Below the pieces are notes generated by a model. The model ran no database searches. It was given only the letters and a program-made list of their open reading frames with translations, and was not told the origin of the DNA. This document shows positions 9,209 to 17,923 of a stretch of 64,000 nucleotides of DNA, one piece after another; the first letter of the stretch is position 1; each line of letters starts with the position of its first letter. The position numbers were made by a program, and so were the translations under genes. Source of the stretch: Flavobacteriales bacterium (lineage in GTDB: Bacteria > Bacteroidota > Bacteroidia > Flavobacteriales_F > PHOS-HE28); NCBI GenBank assembly GCA_016704485.1, contig JADJAA010000001.1:930001-994000 (forward strand), in the 5' to 3' direction.

Positions 9209-10663
9209 ATGCTCAAGCAGAACCTATCATTCAAACTTCAACAGAAGCTTTCTCCTCAGCAGATCCAGCTGATGAAGTTGCTGCAAGTGCCTACTATTGA
9301 ACTGGAGCAACGCATTAAGCAAGAGATCGAAGAGAACCCCGCGCTGGAGGAAGGAGAGGATCAGGACGAGGAGGATGACCTCGACATGGATATTGCTACT
9401 ACTGAGGAGACCGACAAGGAGGACGCTGAACGCGACGAGTTCGACCTGAGCGACTATTATCAGGACGACGAAACACCGGATTATAAGCTCAGTGCCAATA
9501 ACACCGGACCGGATGATGAGCAGCGCGAGATCCCGCTGGCCGGTGGCACTACGTTCCAGGATGCGATGCGCCAACAACTGTCCCTGCGCCGCAGTGATGA
9601 ACGTACCGTGATGCTTGCCGAGAACTTGATCGGCAATTTGGATGAGGACGGTTATCTGCGTCGCGACCTCGATAACATCGTGAACGATCTTGCCTTTACA
9701 CAAAGCGTTAGTTGCGAAAAGGAAGAGCTGGAGAAAGCCCTTTCCTTGTTGCAGTCGTTGGACCCTGCCGGTGTGGGCGGGCGCGATCTACGCGAATGCT
9801 TGCTCTTACAGGTAAGGCGTATTCCGCACAGCTTGGATCAGCGCATTGCGGAAGAGATCATCGACAAACATTTTGAAGCGTTCAGCAAGAAGCATTATGA
9901 GCGCATCCTGGATAAGCTGGAGATCGATGAGGACGCCTTGCGTGGCGCCATTGAACTGATCGTACACCTGAACCCGAAACCCGGTAACACCATGCGTGGC
10001 ACCGATCGCGCAGCACAGGAGATCATTCCGGATTTCATCGTGAACGAAGTGGAGGGCCAATTGGAACTTTCGCTGAACGGACGTAACGCGCCGGAACTGC
10101 GTGTGAGCCGTGCGTACCGCGAAATGATCTCCGAATATTCCAAAGGAAAGAAGGACAAGGAACAGCGTGATGCGCTCCAGTTCATCAAGCAGAAATTGGA
10201 TTCCGCCAAGTGGTTCATCGATGCCATTAAGCAACGGCAGAATACCTTGCTCGTTACCATGGAAGCGATCATGGATTACCAAAAGGAATTCTTCCTTACC
10301 GGCGACGAGACCAAGATGAGACCGATGATCCTGAAGGACATTGCGGAGCGCGTTCACTTGGACATCAGCACAATCAGTCGCGTGGCCAACAGCAAGTATG
10401 TGCAGACCAACCACGGCACGTTCATCCTCAAGTTCTTCTTCAGTGAAAGCCTCAGTACCGATAGTGGTGAGGAAGTGAGCACACGCGAGGTGAAGAAGAT
10501 CCTGAACAATGCGATCGACGCGGAGAACAAACAGAAGCCCTTCACCGATGATGAGCTCACTGCGTTGTTGAAGGAGAAAGGCTACAACATTGCGCGCCGC
10601 ACCGTTGCTAAATACCGTGAGCAATTGGGACTGCCCGTAGCACGCCTGCGGAAGGTGCTGTGA
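9209..10663 (+). CDS. rpoN: RNA polymerase sigma-54 factor
   Basis: All three sigma-54 regions are present in 484 residues. The glutamine-rich activator-interacting region opens the protein (LKQNLSFKLQQKLSPQQIQLMKLLQ). A strongly acidic region II follows at about 47-75, then the core-binding domain (LQSLDPAGVGGRDLRECL). The HTH segment lies near 365-400 (RVHLDISTISRVANSKYVQT), and the C-terminal RpoN box near 460-472 (ARRTVAKYRE). It directs transcription from -24/-12 promoters with AAA+ activators; none of those activators is encoded in the window. The frame is open upstream to 8945, but homology starts at the Met at 9209. It overlaps a possible GTG start of the next gene. Confidence 0.97.
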   Translation: MLKQNLSFKLQQKLSPQQIQLMKLLQVPTIELEQRIKQEIEENPALEEGEDQDEEDDLDMDIATTEETDKEDAERDEFDLSDYYQDDETPDYKLSANNTGPDDEQREIPLAGGTTFQDAMRQQLSLRRSDERTVMLAENLIGNLDEDGYLRRDLDNIVNDLAFTQSVSCEKEELEKALSLLQSLDPAGVGGRDLRECLLLQVRRIPHSLDQRIAEEIIDKHFEAFSKKHYERILDKLEIDEDALRGAIELIVHLNPKPGNTMRGTDRAAQEIIPDFIVNEVEGQLELSLNGRNAPELRVSRAYREMISEYSKGKKDKEQRDALQFIKQKLDSAKWFIDAIKQRQNTLLVTMEAIMDYQKEFFLTGDETKMRPMILKDIAERVHLDISTISRVANSKYVQTNHGTFILKFFFSESLSTDSGEEVSTREVKKILNNAIDAENKQKPFTDDELTALLKEKGYNIARRTVAKYREQLGLPVARLRKVL

Positions 10664-10677
10664 TCGTATCCGGGATC

Positions 10678-11295
10678 ATGCGCGCAGTTGCCAAGTTTCT
10701 TTCCGTGCTGTTGCACCCGTTGTTCATGCCCTTGTACCTGGTGATGCTGATCTTTCAGATAGATCCTCACGTGGCGTTCTTTCTGGCTCCGGAGCACCGG
10801 TGGATCATCTTCGGTATGGTCGCGTTGATGACGATCGCCTTCCCACTTACCAGCACGGTACTGCTGTTGCGCACCGGCATTATCAGCAGCTTGCAGATGC
10901 CTGAACGCGGCGAGCGTATTCCACCCTATCTACTTACGCTGATCTACTACGGCATGATGTGGTACCTGCTGCAGCGCACACCGCTCCACTGGACCGTTGG
11001 CGCGCTCTTCATCGGCATATTCGTCGCGTTGTTATTCACCACGTTGATCACATTAAAATGGAAGATCAGCGCGCACATGGTCGGTATCGGCGGCGTGCTT
11101 GGCGCGATCTGTGGATTAACAACACTGCACGGACTTAACACCTTCTTCGTGATCGCCGGGTTGATATTGGTGGCAGGTATACTCGGAACAATGCGCTTGT
11201 TGATCACCGATCATACACCTGCGCAGATCTATGCAGGTACCGCCCTTGGCGTCGCGTGTACCTATGCTTCGGTTATCTTCGGGATCGGGTCGTGA
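10678..11295 (+). CDS. PAP2-like integral membrane protein
   Basis: A 205-residue protein with about six hydrophobic helices. The segment WKISAHMVGIGG and the later LLITDHTPAQIYAGTALG resemble motifs 2 and 3 of PAP2 phosphatases, but the KxxxxxxRP motif 1 and the PSGH form of motif 2 are not present. It may therefore be a divergent or non-catalytic family member. A GTG at 10660 overlaps the rpoN stop and has AAGG upstream, so the real start may be there, which would make translation coupled to rpoN. It ends exactly where the opposing galE gene ends, with no spacer between the two stops. Confidence 0.65.
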   Translation: MRAVAKFLSVLLHPLFMPLYLVMLIFQIDPHVAFFLAPEHRWIIFGMVALMTIAFPLTSTVLLLRTGIISSLQMPERGERIPPYLLTLIYYGMMWYLLQRTPLHWTVGALFIGIFVALLFTTLITLKWKISAHMVGIGGVLGAICGLTTLHGLNTFFVIAGLILVAGILGTMRLLITDHTPAQIYAGTALGVACTYASVIFGIGS

Positions 11296-12315
11296 TCACT
11301 TTTTCTGCAGCGCACATTGCCAGGTCCAGGCATCGCGCAAGGCATCATCCAACCCGCGTTCTGCTTTCCAACCCAGCACTTTGCCGCTCTTGCTCGTCTC
11401 TGCATAAACGCTTTCCACATCGCCCGGTCTCCGTGGGCCGATCGTGTATGGAATGTTCACACCGGTCACCTTCATGAAGGTGTTCACCACATCAAGTACC
11501 GTTATGCCGTTGCCCGTTCCGATGTTGAATACTTCGCATAACGGCGCGGTACGTTCTTCCATCCATTCCAACGCGCGCACATGGGCCCAGGCAAGATCCA
11601 CCACGTGGATGTAATCGCGCACGCAACTGCCATCCGGTGTTGCGTAATCGTTGCCATGCACAGTTAATTCCTTGCGCATGCCCGCACCTGTTTGCGTAAC
11701 GAAGGGCACCAGGTTGTTGGGCACACCCAGCGGCAATTCACCAATGGACCCACTCGGGTGTGCACCGATCGGATTGAAATAACGCAACAGCACAGCCTTC
11801 AGACCGGGTACCGCAGCGCTTTGATCGCGCAACAATTGTTCGCACACCACTTTGGTGAAGCCATAAGGTGAGTTCGCATTGCGGTCCGGTGCCGCTTCGG
11901 TTACCGGCAGTTCCTCCGGTTGACCATAGACCGTACAGCTCGATGAAAACACGATGCGCTCCACACCATGCTTCTTCATTGCACCCAACAGCACCACCAA
12001 CGAACCCACGTTGTTCCGGTAGTATTTCAAGGGCTCCTTCACACTCTCACCAACCGCTTTATCCGCTGCGAAATGAATGACGCCGAACACTTCTCCTTCT
12101 TTTGCGAACACGGCATCCATCGCCGCTGCATCCGTACAATCCACACGGTGGGTGCTAGGTGCTTTGCCCATGATCGCCGCGATCCCTTCCAACGCGCGCT
12201 CTTCACTGTTCCGCAGATCATCCACGATCACAGGCGTGTACCCCGCATTGTGCAACTCCACACAGGTATGCGAGCCAATGAACCCTGCCCCTCCGGTTAC
12301 GATCACTTTTTTCAT
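11296..12315 (-). CDS. galE: UDP-glucose 4-epimerase
   Basis: Short-chain dehydrogenase-type epimerase of 339 residues, the usual GalE length. It has the NAD-binding glycine motif GGAGFIG at 8-14, the FAADKAVGES segment, catalytic Ser in FSSSCTVYG near 124-126, and the Tyr151-x3-Lys155 pair in YGFTK. The late GDVESVYA segment is also typical. It interconverts UDP-glucose and UDP-galactose, feeding surface polysaccharide synthesis and galactose use. CACCTTTG (complement of 12323-12330) lies 7 nt before the ATG. The gene is not in an operon here; its 3' neighbour converges on it. Confidence 0.97.
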   Translation of the reverse strand: MKKVIVTGGAGFIGSHTCVELHNAGYTPVIVDDLRNSEERALEGIAAIMGKAPSTHRVDCTDAAAMDAVFAKEGEVFGVIHFAADKAVGESVKEPLKYYRNNVGSLVVLLGAMKKHGVERIVFSSSCTVYGQPEELPVTEAAPDRNANSPYGFTKVVCEQLLRDQSAAVPGLKAVLLRYFNPIGAHPSGSIGELPLGVPNNLVPFVTQTGAGMRKELTVHGNDYATPDGSCVRDYIHVVDLAWAHVRALEWMEERTAPLCEVFNIGTGNGITVLDVVNTFMKVTGVNIPYTIGPRRPGDVESVYAETSKSGKVLGWKAERGLDDALRDAWTWQCALQKK

Positions 12316-12496
12316 TCGCTTGCAAAGGTGGAACGAATGCGACCATCCCGATCCGTGATTCGATCAGAATTGCTCAATGGTGATCGTTAGTAGAGCATGG
12401 CGCGCTTGTTATCCAGCGTAATGAGCATAGCCTACAAAGGTTCACATACACGCGCCAACTATTCAAGCTATCTTAGTTCAGCGGAACGAGCAGATC

Positions 12497-14293
12497 ATGA
12501 ACGACAAGAATTCGGTTGATAGGCGATCGGTGTACCTCAACAACCTATGTCGTTGGGGCGGTTCAATTCCGAAAGGTCACCGCTATGGGTCGTTCACTTT
12601 TTTGATCCTGACCCTCTTCTTGTTACAACCAACGTTTACGTGCCAAGCCCAACCGCTCTACTCGTGTTGTTTCGAAACCTGCCTATCACTTCCATTCGGT
12701 CTACAGTATAGTCCGCACACTATAATTGGCGCCAATGATGGCAATGGCTCCTTGAGCTTGAGCAACGCTGGCACATACCAAGAATTCGATACCTGTTTCT
12801 ATTTAGTTCAGGTTGATAGTACCGGTAATTCGCTCTGGAGTCGGTCACTGTCTATTCATCCCAGTGAAATCCACGACAGTTCTGAGGGCGACTCCGTGAT
12901 CACCACTAAATACACTTACCCAACGGATATCATTTCCGACGGTCAATCCGGCTATTACGTGAGTGCGCTGAGGGATTCAGTAACGCGAACGTTTGATCCC
13001 GATCTGGGATATTACACTGGAATGGGCTTAAGGTCTTTCGTTCTCTACAAGTTGAATGGGATGGGTGAGCTTGTATGGGCGAGGCGGCCTTCAAACAATG
13101 CAACCATGCCGTTGCATAAGGTCGTATTGCATCAAGATCATATTTACGGTCTGGCCTATTCGCGGAACAGTTCGTTCTATTCTCCACTGGACTCTAGTTT
13201 CCATGTTACTAAATTGGATACTACCGGAACGCCTATATGGACAAAAAAGGTGCATACATCCGGTATAGTTGGAAACATGGACATCACAATGAATGCCAAT
13301 TCATTGGTCGCGGTTGCAACCATCAATAATGCAATAAATGCGGTTGCTTTTGATCTTGACGGGAATGTGCAATGGGCGAAGGTGTTCGACTCGGGATATC
13401 AGGACAGGCTAGTTGGCGTAGTCCGAATGGGTGATGGATATGCGATCGGGTTGAACCGGGTTGATCTGGCGCCACATCCGATCATGCTCGTAATTGATAG
13501 TGCCGGGGAACTGCTAAGTTCTAAGTCATTCATGCGGCATTCGAATTTCAACATTCAGCATTTCATTCCTTATGACAGTAACTCGGTACTGATGTACCAA
13601 TTGGGTTCAACAATTTCGGGTTCTCCGCCACAAATGTTAGGGCAATCTGATATCTGGATCATTGACCAAAGCAATGATGTTGTTCTGCATGAGCGCGATC
13701 ATCAATGGGTGATACCGGTAAATTCGTCATATAATAGTTCAGTTGTTCAATTGACCAGGTCCGCATCTGGGCTTCTCTTCCTCTATCGCAAAAGTGCTTT
13801 CTTCCAGATCTCCACTTCAACGATGACTTTACCATACATTGTACAAGCTGATAGTATCGGTAATACGTGTGCGCATCGTCCTTCACTTTCTTCGGTTGAT
13901 TCGGTTTCCATTGAAAGTATCCAGCAGAGTACTATGGGTTTCTCTTTAAATGATATTACGCTGACCAGTCTTAACGACAACACCGTCAATGAACCCTTCC
14001 CAATTGTGGTGCATAGCCAATGCACAGGAGGAGTAGGAGTCTCCGAACCAGAACCGGTGCTTCCGCAAGTGCGTGTTTTTCCTGTACCCTTCTCGAATAC
14101 ACTGAACATTACCGCCGAACAGGACCAGGCCTATCAGCTTACCCTTTTTGATGCCTCTTCAAGAACTGTAGATAGTTACCGTTTCCATGGCTCCACAACA
14201 GTGAACACCACTGACCTTGACCCCGGTTTATACTTCTATCAGATCTGGTCGGACAATGAGCTTGTGCAAAGTGGGAAGGTTCTAAAGCAGTGA
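12497..14293 (+). CDS. Secreted protein with T9SS type A sorting domain
   Basis: A 598-residue exported protein. The signal h-region (SFTFLILTLFLLQPTFTCQAQ) comes after an unusually long 30-residue start, so a later start is possible. The body has repeats of the form VDSTGNSLWSRSL, LNGMGELVWARR, LDTTGTPIWTKK and LDGNVQWAK, i.e. a propeller-like repeat seen in many Bacteroidota secreted proteins. The final 75 residues are a type A C-terminal sorting domain (VRVFPVPFSNTLNI, then DLDPGLYFYQIWSDNELVQSGKVLKQ), which directs export through T9SS and surface attachment. TATCTTAG at 12469-12476 may be its -7 element. GC and codon use are slightly lower than in neighbours. Specific function unknown. 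Confidence 0.88.
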   Translation: MNDKNSVDRRSVYLNNLCRWGGSIPKGHRYGSFTFLILTLFLLQPTFTCQAQPLYSCCFETCLSLPFGLQYSPHTIIGANDGNGSLSLSNAGTYQEFDTCFYLVQVDSTGNSLWSRSLSIHPSEIHDSSEGDSVITTKYTYPTDIISDGQSGYYVSALRDSVTRTFDPDLGYYTGMGLRSFVLYKLNGMGELVWARRPSNNATMPLHKVVLHQDHIYGLAYSRNSSFYSPLDSSFHVTKLDTTGTPIWTKKVHTSGIVGNMDITMNANSLVAVATINNAINAVAFDLDGNVQWAKVFDSGYQDRLVGVVRMGDGYAIGLNRVDLAPHPIMLVIDSAGELLSSKSFMRHSNFNIQHFIPYDSNSVLMYQLGSTISGSPPQMLGQSDIWIIDQSNDVVLHERDHQWVIPVNSSYNSSVVQLTRSASGLLFLYRKSAFFQISTSTMTLPYIVQADSIGNTCAHRPSLSSVDSVSIESIQQSTMGFSLNDITLTSLNDNTVNEPFPIVVHSQCTGGVGVSEPEPVLPQVRVFPVPFSNTLNITAEQDQAYQLTLFDASSRTVDSYRFHGSTTVNTTDLDPGLYFYQIWSDNELVQSGKVLKQ

Positions 14294-14417
14294 TCTCGTG
14301 ATCATTCTTATCAGAGCAGGTTCAGTGCTGCATGTGCCCGGATCGTAAAGCTTAGTTCTTACTAAACTGAGTGGATCATGCGTGTGAGCAACCGATCTCA
14401 TTCAGTCAAATGAACCC

Positions 14418-14425
14418 TATTTTCG
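14418..14425 (+). promoter_or_regulatory. -7 promoter element of the Tdi1-like gene
   Basis: TATTTTCG, one change from TAnnTTTG, lies 18 nt upstream of the ATG at 14444. Confidence 0.35.
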
Positions 14426-14443
14426 CATCAACTTAGAAAACAC

Positions 14444-15022
14444 ATGTTGGAAAAATTCCTCGCTATGTACCCTCCGGATGCAGGCTGCATTCCTTTGGAG
14501 CAATCAGTGGTCGATGCGTTGGCTCCTTCGGTTACGCCGGAAGTATTGGCGCTTTGGCAAAACGGTGTTGGAACCTATGGGAATGGCTTGTTGCAAGTGG
14601 TGGACCCCATCAAATATGAGCCAGCGATCTACCCGTATATCATGCGCGACGAAAAGAAGCGTTATGTGCCGTTGATCCTCACTGCGTTCGGCAGCCTGTA
14701 CTATCTGCGCCAATTGAACAATCCGAATACGCCCATGTACCCGCATGACATAACGTTGTTGGATCCGCAGACCGGCTATGCGAAGCACATTCTATTCGAG
14801 GTGGATGAGTTCTTCAGCGATCACCTGCAAAAGGACAGCACCCGCCAAGATGAACTGCAACTCGATGCATTCCAAAAAGCCATGGCGGCCGGTGTGCCGC
14901 CACCTACGCGCGATCAGATGTTATGTCACACACCCATGCGCGCACTTGGTGGCGATGGTGACCCCACCCGATGCACCCTTGGCGATGCGTTGGTCCACTG
15001 GGATATGCTCCGGCAAATCTGA
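14444..15022 (+). CDS. GAD-like/Tdi1-type (DUF1851) immunity-family protein, orphan
   Basis: A 192-residue soluble protein. The N-terminal part (SVVDALAPSVTPEVLALWQN, then GVGTYGNGLLQVVDPIKYEP) matches the pattern of GAD-like domains: a short helix pair, the phrase WxxxGxGxYGNGLxxxVDP, and Tyr-Glu-Pro. The later half (ILTAFGSLYYLRQ, MLCHTPMRALGGDGDPTRCT) fits the Tdi1/DUF1851 region, which occurs in immunity proteins to secreted DNase toxins. No toxin, VgrG/Hcp or polymorphic toxin gene is adjacent, so it may be an acquired orphan immunity gene or have another role. The family call is from remembered pattern and is moderately secure. Confidence 0.7.
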   Translation: MLEKFLAMYPPDAGCIPLEQSVVDALAPSVTPEVLALWQNGVGTYGNGLLQVVDPIKYEPAIYPYIMRDEKKRYVPLILTAFGSLYYLRQLNNPNTPMYPHDITLLDPQTGYAKHILFEVDEFFSDHLQKDSTRQDELQLDAFQKAMAAGVPPPTRDQMLCHTPMRALGGDGDPTRCTLGDALVHWDMLRQI

Positions 15023-15094
15023 AACGCCGCAGGTTGAGCGTGTTCTCTTCACCCTGGAAAAATGTGCAGGTGCTATCACGCTTTAGATCTAGGA

Positions 15095-15321
15095 TAGTAG
15101 AGAATGTTGGTAAGCGGATCAGCAAAAGCGACGCGACATTGTATGGTCGCAAAAACTATCAGATGATCGACGGCTATTGGCTCTTCGTGAACCCGATCAT
15201 TCTTGGAAAAGGCATTCCATTGTTCACGGGTATCAAGGACAGAACGAAACTGAAGCTGGTGACCACGCACCGATTCGAGTGCGGTGTAACCGAACTGAAT
15301 TATATCGTAGATAGACCGTAG
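15095..15321 (+). pseudogene. Dihydrofolate-reductase-family (RibD C-terminal-like) remnant with internal deletion
   Basis: The frame ends in a segment (WLFVNPIILGKGIPLF, then DRTKLKLVTTHRF and GVTELNY) that is the characteristic C-terminal end of dihydrofolate-reductase-family proteins. Directly before it stands SDATLYGRKNYQMIDGYW, the segment that normally occurs about 60 residues into such a protein. The intervening central part, about 90 residues in intact members, and the first 40-50 residues are missing. The two pieces join in frame at the shared Tyr-Trp. No plausible start codon with a complete N-terminus exists. Treated as a decaying gene. Confidence 0.75.
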
Positions 15322-15388
15322 CAAATTGCTTTTCTCTCACTGCAGAACCGTAGCGCATGTAGAGTTCGCCGTGGCGTAAACCGAAGTA

Positions 15389-16561
15389 CTAAAGCAATAA
15401 CAACTTCACCACGCGCTCTTCGCTCGAACTCGTCACCTTCAAGTAGTACACGCCACCGGTTAGGCTGTTGAGGTCCAATGCTAGCGACCCAATTCCTTTG
15501 TCGGAATAGACCATTCTGCCCGTTGCATCCAACACGGTTACTGTTGAAGTGTGATCGGCTGGTAGTTCTACGGTGATCGTTCCGTGGCTTGGGTTGGGAT
15601 AAACGGTGAGCGTGTTCAGTGCAACACGTTCTTCAACAGAAACCCTATTGAAGAACTCAATGGATGCGACAACCGGCAAATGGTCCGCGGCATAATAGAG
15701 CGCATCGGCCATGGTCTGGCTTACGGATGCGTTCGGCATCGCATTGATGCTCTGGTTGTAATGTTGCCCATCGTTACCAACGGCCCAGGTGCTGTTCGTT
15801 ACATAGGTCACGCCATTTGTGGCTAGCAAATTTGGCGAGAAGAGGATCATGTCGAACCGATCGTCCATAGCGCCGGATGCGCCTCCGCCGAACGCGGTGC
15901 TGCGTGTGCTTTGGGTGTGGTGGGGTGCGTAGTTCGCATTGTTCCATATTCCGGATAACACGATGGGATCGATGAAATAACCGCTCCCCGTAGTGGACAA
16001 CAACCGTTGATAGGCCGGTTCATTGGAACCATAGGTATTGAAATCGCCACATACGATGAAGTAGGAATCCGCTGGCAACTGATCGGTGACCTGACGCAAG
16101 GCATTCACCTCGTTCAAGCGCATGTCCTGATTGTCCGAACCCGAGCTGGATTTCAAATGCACGGAGAACACCCGCAGCGTATCGCCGGAGGCCAAATGCA
16201 CCAACACGAATTGTGAAATATCGCGCAGGTCCGTTTGAATGGGGATGTTGGCTACGGCCTCGAATACAGTAGCATTATAGTACAACGCATTGTCCGTACC
16301 GAAGCCATCAACGAACGGTGCCATCGCCATGCTGCCGCCCAGCACCGCACTCTGAAAGAACGCTGCAGCAGGCTCCTCCTCTACCTCCTGCACAACCAGA
16401 ATATCCGGCTGTAGCGAATCCACGACCGTCTGAAAATAGACGACCCTGTCCTGAGACGCCGTAGAAAAGTTGAGTGCGTTCCAGGTCATTATCCGTGCCG
16501 GTTGCGCGAAGACTAAAAGACCAAGCAAGCAGCATACACTGGTGAATGATAAGCGTTTCAT
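15389..16561 (-). CDS. Secreted endonuclease/exonuclease/phosphatase-family protein with T9SS type A sorting domain
   Basis: After a signal peptide (MKRLSFTSVCCLLGLLVFAQ) the protein shows the EEP fold motifs: MTWNALNFS, VVQEVEEEP (metal-binding Glu), VHLKSSSG, CGDFNTYGSNEP (metal-binding Asp-Phe-Asn), DRFDMILFSP and ADHLPV (catalytic Asp-His). The last 75 residues are a type A sorting domain (LTVYPNPSHGTITVEL to the end). It is thus likely a surface or released nuclease or phosphatase delivered by T9SS. The ORF extends upstream to 16609, but the Met at 16561 gives a proper signal peptide and is preceded by a GGACCTTTA promoter-like stretch. Confidence 0.92.
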   Translation of the reverse strand: MKRLSFTSVCCLLGLLVFAQPARIMTWNALNFSTASQDRVVYFQTVVDSLQPDILVVQEVEEEPAAAFFQSAVLGGSMAMAPFVDGFGTDNALYYNATVFEAVANIPIQTDLRDISQFVLVHLASGDTLRVFSVHLKSSSGSDNQDMRLNEVNALRQVTDQLPADSYFIVCGDFNTYGSNEPAYQRLLSTTGSGYFIDPIVLSGIWNNANYAPHHTQSTRSTAFGGGASGAMDDRFDMILFSPNLLATNGVTYVTNSTWAVGNDGQHYNQSINAMPNASVSQTMADALYYAADHLPVVASIEFFNRVSVEERVALNTLTVYPNPSHGTITVELPADHTSTVTVLDATGRMVYSDKGIGSLALDLNSLTGGVYYLKVTSSSEERVVKLLLL

Positions 16562-16622
16562 ACAGCGTAAAGGTCCGGCTTTTAATAAAGGCGTGCCGTC
16601 GCTGCGCATGAAACAACGAACA

Positions 16623-16650
16623 AAGCCCCCCGCCTAACGGCGGGAGGCTT
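16623..16650 (-). terminator. Hairpin terminator downstream of the exported-protein gene
   Basis: A 12-bp stem with one mismatch (arms 16623-16634 and 16639-16650, loop 16635-16638) is followed on the minus strand by CTTTGTTCGTTT. It lies 28 nt after the stop of the gene ending at 16679. The U-tract is broken, so it is a plausible but not ideal intrinsic terminator. Confidence 0.65.
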
Positions 16651-16678
16651 CATGCTATTATTGAATGTCCTGTTCGGT

Positions 16679-17200
16679 CTACTCACCAGCAAGAGCGGCC
16701 ATGGTCTCAACCGGGATCATCTTGCGGTCGTGCTTTACTTTCATTAGGCCCGAACCATTCAGGAAGGTAATGGCTCCTACCGGACCAGCGTACTCAAGGC
16801 CGCGGTGAATGTCGTTTGCTTCAAGGATCACATCGAAATCCACTTTTTGGTTGGCTTTCTGGGCGTCTTTGGTGTTCAATGCGTTGCGGGTATCAACATC
16901 AACAGACTTGGTGATGAAGCCGGGCTTGTAAAAGATCAAACGGGCTTTCACATTCACAGGAACATGGAACTCGAAACGACCGTTCGGCTGCACCTTGGCG
17001 AACATGCACTCGGAATCTCCCAACTCAACTGCAAGAACTACATCCTGTGCATCCAGGGTATCCATGTGCAACCATCCTGTTAGTACCAACTTATCCGTGG
17101 TGGTCTCGTTGCCTGGTGCTGCGAAGAGTCCGATACCGATCAGTGCGCAAAGACCAGTAAGGAGAGCAGAGAGGAAGAGGTTGGTGGCTTGCTTTTTCAT
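16679..17200 (-). CDS. Exported protein of unknown function
   Basis: From Met at 17200 the protein is 173 residues with a clear signal peptide (MKKQATNLFLSALLTGLCAL, then IGIGLFAAPG). The mature part is a single beta-rich domain (TDKLVLTGWLHMDTLDAQDV, then PNGRFEFHVPVNVKARLIFYKPG), resembling a carboxypeptidase-regulatory-like or transthyretin-like sandwich, with no enzyme motif. Starts further upstream (17221, 17251) exist. A full promoter at 17230-17260 excludes 17251 and leaves 17221 (leaderless) or 17200 (about 24 nt leader). Confidence 0.72.
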   Translation of the reverse strand: MKKQATNLFLSALLTGLCALIGIGLFAAPGNETTTDKLVLTGWLHMDTLDAQDVVLAVELGDSECMFAKVQPNGRFEFHVPVNVKARLIFYKPGFITKSVDVDTRNALNTKDAQKANQKVDFDVILEANDIHRGLEYAGPVGAITFLNGSGLMKVKHDRKMIPVETMAALAGE

Positions 17201-17229
17201 TGTGGGGAGTGTGTTTGACATTGACGTTA

Positions 17230-17260
17230 CAAATGTCCGGGCCTGCTCCACCTCCTACAA
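17230..17260 (-). promoter_or_regulatory. Two-part Bacteroidota promoter
   Basis: On the minus strand TTG (17260-17258) is separated by 20 nt from GACATTTG (17237-17230), close to TTG-N19/21-TAnnTTTG. It drives the exported-protein gene that starts at 17200 or 17221. Confidence 0.5.
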
Positions 17261-17627
17261 TACCCACATGTGGGGAAACTCGGTTCTATTGGTTGAATTG
17301 ATACGGCATGACTCGTAGTGAAATGGGTTGATGTCTTTCCGGCTTCGAGGGCGCAGGGTCGTCGCCAGAGCGCGACAGACCTGGCGGTGGTTTGTCTACG
17401 TGGGCTAAGGTTCACCTTGCAGGGGCTTAAGGTTTGTCTGCGTGGGCTACGGCTTGGTCTCACCCTGCGGTGGTTTAATGTTGCTTGTTAGGGACAGGTT
17501 TTTGTGGTTTTTGTTGGGGTTTGCGCCTTGAAGTGATCCGGGCCGTACCGCTGTTCGTGGTTCCGCTTTGCTTGCATTGTGCGGTTGTCAATGGCACGAA
17601 TTACAAACTCGGACCAACAGGGGAAAT
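17252..17627. other. Intergenic stretch with degenerate repeats
   Basis: About 375 nt without a supportable gene. It contains the promoter of the leftward exported gene at its left end, the degenerate tandem repeat at 17377-17480, and otherwise GT-rich low-complexity sequence (17480-17560). The 78-codon leftward frame over the repeats has no protein-like features. Confidence 0.55.
17377..17480. repeat. Degenerate tandem repeat, about 42-48 nt period
   Basis: The phrase GGTTTGTCT-R-CGTGGGCTA-M-GG occurs at 17389-17410 and again at 17431-17452. The linked phrase TCACC-Y-TGC-R-G-K-GG-Y-TTA occurs at 17412-17430 and 17460-17477. Two to two and a half copies are visible. Confidence 0.6.
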
Positions 17628-17921
17628 TTAGGCTTGGTCAGGAAATAAGCGCGATGGTTCGGATTCATTCACAAACGATTCATCAACGTAATAATCGAAT
17701 AAGTTAACGCCGCAAAAAGGACAATGTGCAATATTCAGAGTAGGGGTAAACTCTGCGGTACCGTCATATCCTGGAGTGATGAAGAAACGATATGGCTTGG
17801 TCTTGTCCATAAGATACTTCGGATTCATCTGTACAATCCTAATATTCAGACCAGACTCGCTATTTACAGTTGCCCTTAGACGAAATCTGTCGCAACAGTA
17901 TGGCTGCTTGCTACTTTCCAT
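17628..17921 (-). CDS. Small CPxCG zinc-ribbon-like protein
   Basis: A 97-residue soluble protein with a Cys pair near the start (PYCCDRF) and a CPFCG motif near residue 67 (LNIAHCPFCGVNLFDYY). Together these could bind one zinc ion. The rest shows no recognisable catalytic motif. It starts 2 nt after the stop of an upstream leftward frame that has lost its 5' end, so the two once formed a translationally coupled pair. Unknown function; the coding call rests on the uninterrupted frame, the Cys motif and coupling. Confidence 0.6.
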   Translation of the reverse strand: MESSKQPYCCDRFRLRATVNSESGLNIRIVQMNPKYLMDKTKPYRFFITPGYDGTAEFTPTLNIAHCPFCGVNLFDYYVDESFVNESEPSRLFPDQA

Positions 17922-17923
17922 GA

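Noticed and set aside
9806..10624. 272-codon leftward frame inside rpoN
   Set aside because: Complement of the sigma-54 core and DNA-binding regions, which are clearly coding on the plus strand.
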